Source: Thermoplasmata archaeon
GTDB lineage: Archaea > Thermoplasmatota > Thermoplasmata > Thermoplasmatales > Thermoplasmataceae
Direction: 5' to 3'
DNA length: 13,017 nucleotides
Assembly (NCBI GenBank): GCA_021795055.1
Contig: JAJYPW010000011.1
Span: 1-13,017 of the forward strand
Shown: positions 1 through 5,237 of the stretch, in pieces
Layout of the letters: every line of letters begins with the position of its first letter
Position numbering within the stretch: position 1 is the first letter of the stretch
Notes under the pieces: model-generated
The model's input: only the letters and a program-made list of their open reading frames with translations
Database searches by the model: none
Told to the model about the DNA's origin: nothing
Program-made: the position numbers and the translations under genes

Positions 1-147
1 CTTTTGAAAGGAGAGGGCGTTGGTGAATTCACATTGTATTACAATATTCAATGCCTGGGCAATTTGCCAGGCAGAATAATGAAGTTGCCAAATGGAGGCA
101 GGATAGCCTTGAGGCTACATTTGAAGCTCTTTAGAATGGGTAACTAA
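1..147 (+). CDS. C-terminal end of an unrecognised gene (partial)
   Basis: One frame is open from the left edge for 48 codons to TAA at 145-147; the other two forward frames close within a few codons. The visible tail reads like real protein (for example GEFTLYYNIQCLGN and GRIMKLPNGGRIALRLHLK), mixing hydrophobic strands with basic residues, and it ends in FRMGN. I do not recognise the family and see no catalytic motif or membrane segment in this piece. Leucine is mostly encoded by TTG, unlike the CTG/CTC preference of the genes in the middle of the window. The start lies outside the window. Confidence 0.45.
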   Translation, partial: LLKGEGVGEFTLYYNIQCLGNLPGRIMKLPNGGRIALRLHLKLFRMGN

Positions 148-309
148 TGGATTAGCGGGAAAAGATCAAGCAGGGCATACAGAAAGGTAGAGTCGGGAAC
201 TCTGGATGTTTCCTGAAAGAACCCCAATTAAGTTCTTTGGAAACTCTTTCCTGCAAGAAACGACCATGTGAGATACATTAATAATAATCAATAGAAATGT
301 GAGAACGCC
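148..309. other. Intergenic stretch with potential hairpins
   Basis: There is no credible gene here. Three inverted repeats lie close together: AGAGT/ACTCT at 189-203 (5-base loop); TTTCC-TG-AAAGAAC pairing with GTTCTTTGGAAA at 209-243 (12 pairs with a 2-base bulge, 9-base loop); and GGAAA/TTTCC at 239-251, which would compete with the second hairpin. Its position just after the stop at 147 would fit a 3' UTR structure or a small RNA. No RUGAUGA/CUGA box pair was found. Confidence 0.4.
278..289 (+). promoter_or_regulatory. TATA-like promoter of the four-helix membrane gene
   Basis: TTAATAATAATC is centred about 27 bases before the ATG at 310. That is the spacing expected of an archaeal box A driving a leaderless transcript. 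Confidence 0.5.
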
Positions 310-756
310 ATGGAACATAGAAAAACAGTTACTATCGTTAAGATGCGTAACTTAATCTTTCTTCTTCTTGCACTGGTGGCAGCACAGTTCTGGCTTGGGA
401 TGACAATAAACCTCGAGGTAAATTTACCCGTGAAAAACCTTGGGGCACTGCAGTCGCTAATATATTTTGGAAGTCACTTTGGTTTTATACTGGCGCATAT
501 TATCAACGGAATCGCCATTCTGGTTACCTCTCTTGCATTTCTTGTCCTTTCTTTTAAAACACAGTTTCTGTCATTGAAAGTATGCGCGATTGTTGTTCTT
601 GCCGGCGTGATAGATGCAATAATAAATGGAATGCTGTTTCTTATGTCTGGGCAATTCTTTGGCTGGTCGATAGGGATGGCAATGGATGCGGTCAGTGTAC
701 TCATCGTCTCTGCGGTAGCTATGTATTTCATAGGAAAGAACCTGCAAACCGGTTAA
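310..756 (+). CDS. Small four-helix membrane protein, function unknown
   Basis: This 148-residue protein is almost entirely hydrophobic. Membrane segments lie at roughly residues 13-31, 50-80 (a long stretch that may hold the second helix and its flanks), 87-110 and 118-142. The N-terminus MEHRKTVTIVKMR is short and basic, and the C-terminus GKNLQTG is short and polar. There are no conserved metal ligands, cysteine pairs or transporter motifs that I recognise. The ATG at 310 is preferred over the in-frame ATG at 343 because a TATA-like box lies 27 bases before it. The gene stands alone: the next gene downstream begins 185 bases later with its own promoter. It is probably a lineage-specific cytoplasmic-membrane protein. 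The open reading frame is convincing; the function is unknown. Confidence 0.7.
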   Translation: MEHRKTVTIVKMRNLIFLLLALVAAQFWLGMTINLEVNLPVKNLGALQSLIYFGSHFGFILAHIINGIAILVTSLAFLVLSFKTQFLSLKVCAIVVLAGVIDAIINGMLFLMSGQFFGWSIGMAMDAVSVLIVSAVAMYFIGKNLQTG

Positions 757-941
757 CACAGGTAGGAATAGGCAACATCTGATGAGGCTTGTTGAACTTA
801 CACGCCTCCTCACTTCCTGTTTCTAAAAGCAAAATCAAAGCATAGTCTTGAAAAACCGAGATTTAACACATCCGGAAATATACCCACTACGAACCATAAA
901 TATAAATTGCTTTCCCTTATATATCATACTGTGAACCGACC
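757..941. other. Intergenic spacer before the ICMT-family gene
   Basis: No gene is seen. It holds a weak GAGGC/GCCTC inverted repeat near 785-808 and two AT-rich boxes near its right end (AAATATAAATT around 897-907 and TTATATATC at 918-926). One of these should be the promoter of the next gene. Confidence 0.4.
897..926 (+). promoter_or_regulatory. Promoter region of the ICMT-family gene
   Basis: Two TATA-like boxes precede the ATG at 942: AAATATAAATT about 40 bases upstream, which would give a leader of about 15 bases, and TTATATATC about 20 bases upstream. The sequence alone does not decide between them. Confidence 0.4.
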
Positions 942-1541
942 ATGACGTCGTTTCCTCTAATTTACAGTCTGAGTGTATATCTGTTGGTATTTCTCATCGT
1001 TATCTCTTTTTGGATCATTACTGAGGTTGTGGGCGGTATCGTGATTCCCGGAAGAAAGCGAGGGGGCAGCAAATTCGAGGAGAAGAATCATGGCCTGAAT
1101 TTTTCCACCTGGCTTGGCTGGGAAGCTCTACTTGTTCCCACCATAGTCTTGGCTTCATTTCGGTTGTTTATAATGCCAAGTGCAGCATATTTTGCAGGCA
1201 TTATATTCCTGCTTGCTGGCGTGAGCATAAGGCAGTGGGCCGTAGCAGTACTGGGGAAATATTTTTCCCAGGTCGTGGGCATTCAGAAAGATCAGAAAGT
1301 GGTTGACGTTGGTCCATATCATTACATACGGCATCCGTCTTATACGGGCATCCTCCTCATACAAATAGGCATTGCCCTTTCCTTTCAATGCTGGATTGCT
1401 GTTCCTGTTGCAGTAATCTCCTTTGGTCTTGCCTACGGGTATAGAATGCTGAAGGAAGAAAAACTACTCGTCAAAAGTTTGGGAGATGAGTACAGGCAGT
1501 ACATGGACAAAACGAAGAGAGTTATCCCTTTCCTTATTTGA
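942..1541 (+). CDS. Isoprenylcysteine carboxyl methyltransferase (ICMT)-family membrane protein
   Basis: This 199-residue integral membrane protein carries the C-terminal signature of the ICMT/PEMT-like methyltransferase family. The S-adenosylmethionine-binding segment reads VGPYHYIRHPSYTG (about residues 123-136), and the trailing block has the EE...L...GDEYRQYM pattern (about 168-186) followed by the TKRVIP end. About five membrane helices precede and flank these motifs. Members transfer a methyl group from S-adenosylmethionine to a carboxyl or related lipid-linked acceptor. The substrate of archaeal and bacterial members is mostly unknown, so prenylcysteine should not be assumed. Length is normal for prokaryotic members. 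The gene is monocistronic, with its own promoter and a T-rich hairpin about 20 bases after the stop. The family call is confident; the reaction is inferred. Confidence 0.85.
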   Translation: MTSFPLIYSLSVYLLVFLIVISFWIITEVVGGIVIPGRKRGGSKFEEKNHGLNFSTWLGWEALLVPTIVLASFRLFIMPSAAYFAGIIFLLAGVSIRQWAVAVLGKYFSQVVGIQKDQKVVDVGPYHYIRHPSYTGILLIQIGIALSFQCWIAVPVAVISFGLAYGYRMLKEEKLLVKSLGDEYRQYMDKTKRVIPFLI

Positions 1542-1550
1542 GTGTCAGTT

Positions 1551-1664
1551 TCTCTGTTAAGGTGTTTTTCGAAAACCTCGTGTATCTGTATTTAGTGATA
1601 CTTTATGGATATATCACTGATAACTATCAGTTAACAGAGATATCTTAAATATCTATCAGCGATA
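1551..1664. repeat. Cluster of nested inverted repeats (operator-like or remnant)
   Basis: TCTCTGTTAA (1551-1560) is the perfect inverse of TTAACAGAGA (1631-1640). Within and beside this pair are AGTGATA/TATCACT (1594-1600 and 1612-1618), ACTGATA-AC-TATCAGT (1616-1631), and GTATC/GATAC (1582-1586 and 1597-1601). TATCACTGATA (1612-1622) is repeated imperfectly as TATCAGCGATA (1654-1664). The stretch is AT-rich and has no ORF. It may be a regulatory site with several copies of a TATCA-N-TGATA-type motif, a structured RNA, or the decayed end of a mobile element. Confidence 0.5.
1561..1577 (+). terminator. Candidate terminator after the ICMT-family gene
   Basis: GGTGTTTTTCGAAAACC can fold (GG/CC and TTTT/AAAA with a small bulge) and contains a run of five T, 20 bases after the stop codon. 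Archaeal terminators are often simple T runs, so the T run matters more than the hairpin. Confidence 0.4.
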
Positions 1665-1686
1665 AAAATTCAAAGAATAAAACTAG

Positions 1687-1706
1687 TGAACCGGTCGGGA
1701 TCTGAA
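1687..1706 (-). other. tRNA(Ala) 3'-end fragment (candidate attachment-site scar)
   Basis: Read on the minus strand this is TTCAGATCCCGACCGGTTCA. The last 20 bases of the tRNA-Ala(CGC) gene at 12765-12836 are TTCAAATCCCGACCGGTCCA. The two match at 18 of 20 positions, with a run of 12 identical bases. The match covers the T-loop, the 3' side of the T-stem, the 3' acceptor strand and the discriminator A. It stops exactly where the T-stem 5' strand (TCGGG) would begin, so no complete tRNA is present. Archaeal tyrosine integrases commonly recombine within tRNA 3' ends, so this looks like an att core left by a lost or degraded element. The source could be another Ala isoacceptor. Confidence 0.6.
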
Positions 1707-1776
1707 TAATATTTTGAGGTAACACTGCGACAACGTCATCAACTGTCCATCCAGCCTGAGACGGCCATACAAAAAG

Positions 1777-1787
1777 TTTAGGTATAG
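1777..1787 (+). promoter_or_regulatory. Possible promoter of the 1811 ORF
   Basis: TTTAGGTATAG is centred about 27 bases before the ATG at 1811, the usual leaderless spacing in this window. The box is a weak TATA match. Confidence 0.35.
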
Positions 1788-1810
1788 ATTGACAGTATCA
1801 CACGATAAAA

Positions 1811-2116
1811 ATGGACAATGAGCAGAATTTAGGAATTTACGATGTTGTCAACGCACTGAAAGAAGAGATCAAGAAACTGGAAGAGCACGGAAAGGACAAT
1901 CACCTTTTTAAAATCGATAAAGCGACCGTAAGCAGGATCACAATATTGCGAAATACCAGCGTATCAGTCTTTGCAACCCTAAAAAACCCACCTCCAGTAA
2001 GGCCTCATCATTCCTTCTGTTCAAACATGGAAGTGAGGATAGATACTCTAAATGCGACGCTTATCCTCCGGAGGCAGTTCATTTTTCGGAGATTCGATGC
2101 ACTCGGCATCTGTTAA
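1811..2116 (+). CDS. Small hypothetical protein with a Trypco2-like N-terminus
   Basis: This 101-residue ORF begins with a promising amphipathic helix. LGIYDVVNALKEEIKKLEE is followed by GKDNHLFKIDKATV (about residues 27-40). The pattern hydrophobic-x4-L-x2-E-(I/L)...G...LxF.I is what I remember of the Trypco2 (trypsin-co-occurring) domain of bacterial and archaeal conflict systems. In that family the next residues should form strands of the type ELEV. Here the text turns to SRITILRNTSVS and then to NPPPVRPHHSF, which looks less natural, so the 3' half may be out of frame or decayed. From about 1920 another frame is open to 2170 and could carry displaced sequence. The ORF sits between the tRNA scar and comB, and no trypsin-like protease gene is visible nearby. 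The assignment is tentative. Confidence 0.4.
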   Translation: MDNEQNLGIYDVVNALKEEIKKLEEHGKDNHLFKIDKATVSRITILRNTSVSVFATLKNPPPVRPHHSFCSNMEVRIDTLNATLILRRQFIFRRFDALGIC

Positions 2117-2119
2117 TAT

Positions 2120-2797
2120 ATGGGATTGATACATGCCGTAGACTTGAAAATAAGCATCGTCGAGGGTAGGAAGGATACCATCCCGCATGCGAAAGCATAT
2201 GCGCTTATAGACATCTTCAGATCCACATCAACCATACCATTACTGCTCAGGAATGGTGCTAGCATGGTTGTACCCGTCTTCCGCCTGAACACCGCCAGGG
2301 CAATGATGAAGAAGGACCCTGATTTCATTGCGGTTGGAGAGAGATACGGATTCAAGATACCACAGTTTGATTATGGAAATTCGCCTGCGGACATACTCAA
2401 GCACTCTTTCGAGGGAAAACCCATCCTGTTCACTTCAACCAACTGCACCAGGGTGCTTGAAAGAATGAGGGACAGGGACAAAATTTTCATAACTTCATTC
2501 GTCAACTTCACGGCGACATATGAGCGCCTTATCGAGTTTGACGACATCGCGCTCGTAATGTCAGGCAGGCCTGACGGCAGCGCGGATGAAGACCAGATAT
2601 TCTCACTGTTCCTTGAACAGAAGCTGAAGGGGAAGGATATTGATCCTACCTCGTTTATCCAGATGGCAAGAAAATCCAATGGCGCAAGGAGGCTCAAACT
2701 GATAGGGTACGGCAGGGACGTGATTCCCGCCACAACAATGGACACAGTCAGTTTTGCCGCAGTTTACCAGGACGGCAGAATTGTCACAGCGAAATAA
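2120..2797 (+). CDS. comB: ComB-family protein (2-phosphosulfolactate phosphatase-like)
   Basis: The protein has 225 residues, the normal size for the ComB family. Family blocks appear in order: IDIFRSTSTIPLLLRNGA (residues 30-47), GERYGFKI followed by FDYGNSP (73-89), TSTNCTR (105-111) where most members have TTTNGTR, and an acidic DEDQIF stretch in the C-terminal third. In methanogens ComB is a Mg-dependent phosphatase that releases sulfolactate in coenzyme M biosynthesis. Nothing else in this window suggests methanogenesis, and homologues are widespread outside methanogens, so the real substrate is open. The start is uncertain: ATG 2120 is in frame, but a TATA-like TTAATATATG at 2115-2124 would place transcription near 2143, where TTG 2144 could be a leaderless start. 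The 3' end overlaps the convergent mptE by 14 bases. Confidence 0.8.
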   Translation: MGLIHAVDLKISIVEGRKDTIPHAKAYALIDIFRSTSTIPLLLRNGASMVVPVFRLNTARAMMKKDPDFIAVGERYGFKIPQFDYGNSPADILKHSFEGKPILFTSTNCTRVLERMRDRDKIFITSFVNFTATYERLIEFDDIALVMSGRPDGSADEDQIFSLFLEQKLKGKDIDPTSFIQMARKSNGARRLKLIGYGRDVIPATTMDTVSFAAVYQDGRIVTAK

Positions 2798-3464
2798 CCT
2801 CTCCTTCCAGCAGGGAGGCATTGCGCTGTTTTGCGAGCTCTTCCAGGAATATCCGCGCCCATCCGAGCTTTTTCAGTTTTCTTGCCTGATTTCCAAATGG
2901 CTTGGGCACAGGGTCATCGAACCTGAACCCATAGATCGTAATAGAGTCTGATCCATAATGATCTGCAATAAATGCCGACCGGTCCCCGTCGGTGAAACCC
3001 CCAAAGTCAAAAAGATCGTAGGTCTCCGCGGACTGGCATGTGAACAGCGTTCTCTCGCCGAAAAGCGGCATGCTGCTCTTCACCTTTTCAAGGTTGTCCC
3101 CGTGCACGTGCACAAAGAGGAAAGACCCGTTCCTCTGGCAGAAAAGAATCTCGTGCAACGGGCCGTCCAGATCGGTAACTATGACGTCCGGCAAGGAATT
3201 CATTATCAGGAATCTCGAAATTCCTGAGTCCGCGACAATCTTCAATCCGTACCCGGAAATGTCCCTGGCCACGTAGGGTGCCGGCCCAAAAATGGCAGCT
3301 TTTCCCCTCCCAGATAAATCCGGTAAGTTCTGCCTGAGCCCATGCCTCTTTGAAAGTTCACTGACCTCATGCGCGGCATCCCTGTCAGGCGCAGGATCTA
3401 TTCCGAGGTCAAGGAAACATTCTTCCCTCAGTTTGCGTATTGTCTCCCCGGCATAGCTGGGCAT
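2784..3464 (-). CDS. mptE: MptE-type 6-hydroxymethyl-7,8-dihydropterin pyrophosphokinase (DUF115)
   Basis: The archaeal MptE/DUF115 kinase transfers pyrophosphate from ATP to 6-hydroxymethyl-7,8-dihydropterin (EC 2.7.6.3), a step toward tetrahydropterin cofactors. Family motifs are clear in the 226-residue protein: IFGPAP near 58-63 as the nucleotide-binding turn, ADSG (78-81), PDVIVTDLDG (92-101), HVHGDN (119-124) and GFTDGDR (156-162), with the acidic residues expected to hold Mg. I chose ATG 3464 over the adjacent GTG 3467. A GAGGAG ribosome-binding site lies 5 bases before the ATG, and the ATG shares its A with the TGA stop of the upstream DUF373 gene (TGATG), indicating translational coupling. 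The 3' end overlaps comB on the other strand. The protein is cytoplasmic. Confidence 0.85.
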   Translation of the reverse strand: MPSYAGETIRKLREECFLDLGIDPAPDRDAAHEVSELSKRHGLRQNLPDLSGRGKAAIFGPAPYVARDISGYGLKIVADSGISRFLIMNSLPDVIVTDLDGPLHEILFCQRNGSFLFVHVHGDNLEKVKSSMPLFGERTLFTCQSAETYDLFDFGGFTDGDRSAFIADHYGSDSITIYGFRFDDPVPKPFGNQARKLKKLGWARIFLEELAKQRNASLLEGEVISL

Positions 3465-4612
3465 CACTTCTCCTCAAAGAGAGATGTGGGCGACTGTTCT
3501 ATCGAGGTTACGCTGATGATGTCATTGTAGTACCTGTTGATGAGCGAGGAAAGAATTGCCAGCACGACTCCGAGTATCATTATCGTGAGGTTGATCACCG
3601 CGTCGGAAAAAGTGGCGTAGCTGAAGATGTACCTCACGTAGTTGATCATCCCGTAGACGACCATTCCTATCGCGAGTGAGAAAAGAAGGCCGTAAAGTAT
3701 CCCGCTTATGCCGGTCTTGTCGCTCACAATCAGCTCCACGCCCTGTCCAAGCTCGATGGCCGCCACAGACCCGTATATCCACCATATGTAGAGGGAGAAG
3801 AAAACCAGCACCTTGTTGAACAGCGGCCCGGGAAGGCTGGAGACCTGAACGACTCCCGAAGCAATGCCTGCCAGCAGGAGCGAGATTGAAACCACGTAAG
3901 ACAGGAATGAAATCCTCGTCTCCCTTGCGTAGGTCCTGAGGGAGGAAAAGGAATTCTTCACCTTTTGCGCAAGATCCACTCCCATTTCCACCAGGTATGC
4001 CCCAAGCACGATGGCCACGAAAGTGATCGCGCCGTTGCCCGGGGAGACGGAATACCCGTTGAAGAGGAATACAGAATAGAGAATGAATACGAGGGACACC
4101 ACACCATATGTGAGGAAGACAAGCCCGATCGGGACCACGAACTTGCTCATGAACTTCTTGTCCTTTATTGCGTTGACGATGTAGTAGTACAGGGACTCGA
4201 TGTTCTGGTTATGCCTGACGAGTATGTGCTTTACGTACCTTATCTTGAACCTGGAAAGGATCAGCGGAACTATGTAATCGTCTTCCGCACCGTCCGTAAC
4301 GAGAATGGCATCCGAGAATCTCCCGAAATTATCAAGCTCGTCCAGCTGCCTGCCGAGTTCGGTGTCAGAGACCGCGCCAACGTCGCTCTTTCCAGTGATG
4401 AGGGCAATTTCCACGTCCTCGTTCTTTTTCCTCATCTCCTCGTACAGCTTTATCGCGCCGAATAGAGCGTTGGCGTCGGAATCTTCCGGGTCGGACGATA
4501 TCAGCTTGAGAGCTGCGTCGTAACAGTCAGCATATCCCGTAACTGGGCCCTTTATGCCCGCTTTTTCCCCGAAATCGTCATCTCTGTCTACGTTTAGAAT
4601 GAGGGTGGTCAT
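3464..4612 (-). CDS. DUF373 family membrane protein
   Basis: The 382-residue protein opens with the DUF373 signature. NVDRDDDFGEKAG (residues 7-19) is followed by GPVTG and by DPEDSDANALFGAIKLYEEM (about 41-60), then an alternating fold containing ALITGKSDVG and AILVTDGAEDD. This soluble N-terminal domain of about 150 residues is acidic and looks nucleotide- or metal-binding. After about residue 155 come six or seven hydrophobic membrane segments. The biochemical role of DUF373 proteins is not known to me. The gene is the first of a two-gene unit: its stop TGA overlaps the mptE start, so membrane protein and pterin kinase are made together. A TATA-like box lies about 38 bases upstream, and a palindromic site lies just beyond that. 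The family call is strong; the function is unknown. Confidence 0.85.
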   Translation of the reverse strand: MTTLILNVDRDDDFGEKAGIKGPVTGYADCYDAALKLISSDPEDSDANALFGAIKLYEEMRKKNEDVEIALITGKSDVGAVSDTELGRQLDELDNFGRFSDAILVTDGAEDDYIVPLILSRFKIRYVKHILVRHNQNIESLYYYIVNAIKDKKFMSKFVVPIGLVFLTYGVVSLVFILYSVFLFNGYSVSPGNGAITFVAIVLGAYLVEMGVDLAQKVKNSFSSLRTYARETRISFLSYVVSISLLLAGIASGVVQVSSLPGPLFNKVLVFFSLYIWWIYGSVAAIELGQGVELIVSDKTGISGILYGLLFSLAIGMVVYGMINYVRYIFSYATFSDAVINLTIMILGVVLAILSSLINRYYNDIISVTSIEQSPTSLFEEK

Positions 4613-4644
4613 CCAATACCTTTGCGGATAGAAATTGAATCCCG

Positions 4645-4655
4645 TATATTAATAG
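4645..4655 (-). promoter_or_regulatory. TATA-like promoter of the DUF373-mptE operon
   Basis: On the minus strand this reads as a TATTAATATA box centred about 38 bases before the DUF373 ATG (4612). It predicts a short leader of roughly a dozen bases. Confidence 0.5.
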
Positions 4656-4660
4656 GTGAG

Positions 4661-4689
4661 CATGTCCACATGGAATGTGAAACATGTGG
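4661..4689. promoter_or_regulatory. Palindromic operator-like site upstream of DUF373-mptE
   Basis: CATGT-CC-ACATG (4661-4672) is a palindrome. Its right half also pairs with a third copy in CCACATG (4666-4672) / CATGTGG (4683-4689), a perfect 7-base inverted repeat with a 10-base spacer. The site lies immediately upstream of the TATA-like box at 4645-4655 on the minus strand, where an activator or repressor would sit. The regulator is unknown. Confidence 0.45.
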
Positions 4690-4862
4690 CAGTAGATGAC
4701 CAGATCATGCATTTCACGGCCAATGCAGGCACGCAATCAGTATTATCTTATGCCCAGGAAGGGAAACGGAAGAAATGGCATCCTCACGAAAACATGCCGA
4801 ATCCAATTCGAAAAGGAACTGGAAGGATCATTTGAATGCACCCGCCCGTAATGAAATGGCGG

Positions 4863-4868
4863 AAAAAA
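4863..4868 (-). terminator. T-run terminator after the winged-helix gene
   Basis: On the minus strand a run of six T in CCCGTTTTTTCCGCC occurs about 10 bases after the stop codon of the winged-helix gene. This is the usual form of an archaeal terminator. Confidence 0.4.
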
Positions 4869-4877
4869 CGGGATGGT

Positions 4878-5093
4878 TTATTTGATAAGGTAGTAACCGG
4901 CGCTTTTCTGTCTGGCGACCCGCTTGGCATACCCCTTGCTGACCAGATCCTGCAGGGAAGCGGCAACTATTGCCTTACCCACACCGGAAGCCTTCATAAT
5001 GTCATCCGCTGTTTTCAGCTTGTCTTCAGACGTCGCGCCCAGCTTCTTTATAGCATCGTAAATCTTCTGCGAGTTTGGAGATAAGTCCCCCAT
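4878..5093 (-). CDS. Small winged-helix DNA-binding protein
   Basis: From ATG 5093 the protein has 71 residues and is a single winged helix-turn-helix. There is a first helix SPNSQKIYDAIKKLG (5-19), a helix with LKTADDIMKASG (about 27-38), a recognition helix GKAIVAASLQDLVSKG (40-55), and a wing with YAKRVARQKSAGYYLIK (55-71) rich in basic residues. I prefer ATG 5093 to GTG 5111 because the TATA-like box at 5120-5137 predicts a transcript starting near 5103, downstream of the GTG. Its promoter faces away from the HMG-CoA synthase operon, with a 14-base palindrome between them. It may be an autoregulated regulator of that operon, which is inference from position. It could equally be a general chromatin-associated or basal factor. 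Confidence 0.75.
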   Translation of the reverse strand: MGDLSPNSQKIYDAIKKLGATSEDKLKTADDIMKASGVGKAIVAASLQDLVSKGYAKRVARQKSAGYYLIK

Positions 5094-5119
5094 TGTTACA
5101 CCAGTAAGCACGTTAAGCG

Positions 5120-5137
5120 TTTAAAAATATATATAGG
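5120..5137 (-). promoter_or_regulatory. TATA-like promoter of the winged-helix gene
   Basis: A long A/T run, TTTAAAAATATATATAGG on the plus strand, is centred about 35 bases before ATG 5093. It supports that start over GTG 5111. Confidence 0.5.
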
Positions 5138-5170
5138 TATGTAATTATAGCTGCATAGATATATGAATTT

Positions 5171-5184
5171 TCGACAATTGTCGA
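5171..5184. promoter_or_regulatory. Perfect 14-base palindrome between divergent promoters
   Basis: TCGACAATTGTCGA is identical to its reverse complement over 14 bases. Its centre is about 28 bases upstream of the HMG-CoA synthase TATA box (5200-5211) and about 50 bases from the winged-helix gene TATA box. This is a natural operator position for a dimeric regulator acting on one or both promoters. Confidence 0.6.
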
Positions 5185-5199
5185 CATTCAATTAGTTAG

Positions 5200-5211
5200 T
5201 TTTTAATATAT
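5200..5211 (+). promoter_or_regulatory. TATA box of the HMG-CoA synthase operon
   Basis: TTTTTAATATAT is centred about 32 bases before ATG 5238. The predicted transcription start is near 5232, so the mRNA is leaderless or nearly so. This rules out the upstream TTG at 5226 as the likely start. Confidence 0.6.
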
Positions 5212-5237
5212 GCTGGTGCTGGCTCTTGGGCTATACT

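Larger units (their letters stand above)
4613..4877. other. Intergenic region between DUF373 and the winged-helix gene
   Basis: Besides the promoter and palindromes near 4645-4689 this region holds a small inverted repeat TGCATT/AATGCA (4708-4713, 4722-4727) and the T run that probably ends the winged-helix transcript. Two tiny plus-strand ORFs (42 codons from 4710, 33 codons from 4751) lack convincing promoters and protein character, so I do not call them. Confidence 0.4.

Noticed and set aside
779..840. Possible C/D box small RNA starting at CTGATGA
   Set aside because: A C-box-like TGATGA is present, but no CUGA D box at proper spacing and no second C'/D' pair were found.
3965..4465. 166-residue plus-strand ORF opposite DUF373
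   Set aside because: It is antisense to a clear DUF373 gene, highly charged with no fold pattern, and typical of a mirror frame in GC-rich coding DNA.
4710..4852. Two small plus-strand ORFs (42 and 33 codons) in the DUF373/winged-helix gap
   Set aside because: There is no ribosome-binding site or well-placed TATA box, and the translations have no domain-like pattern.
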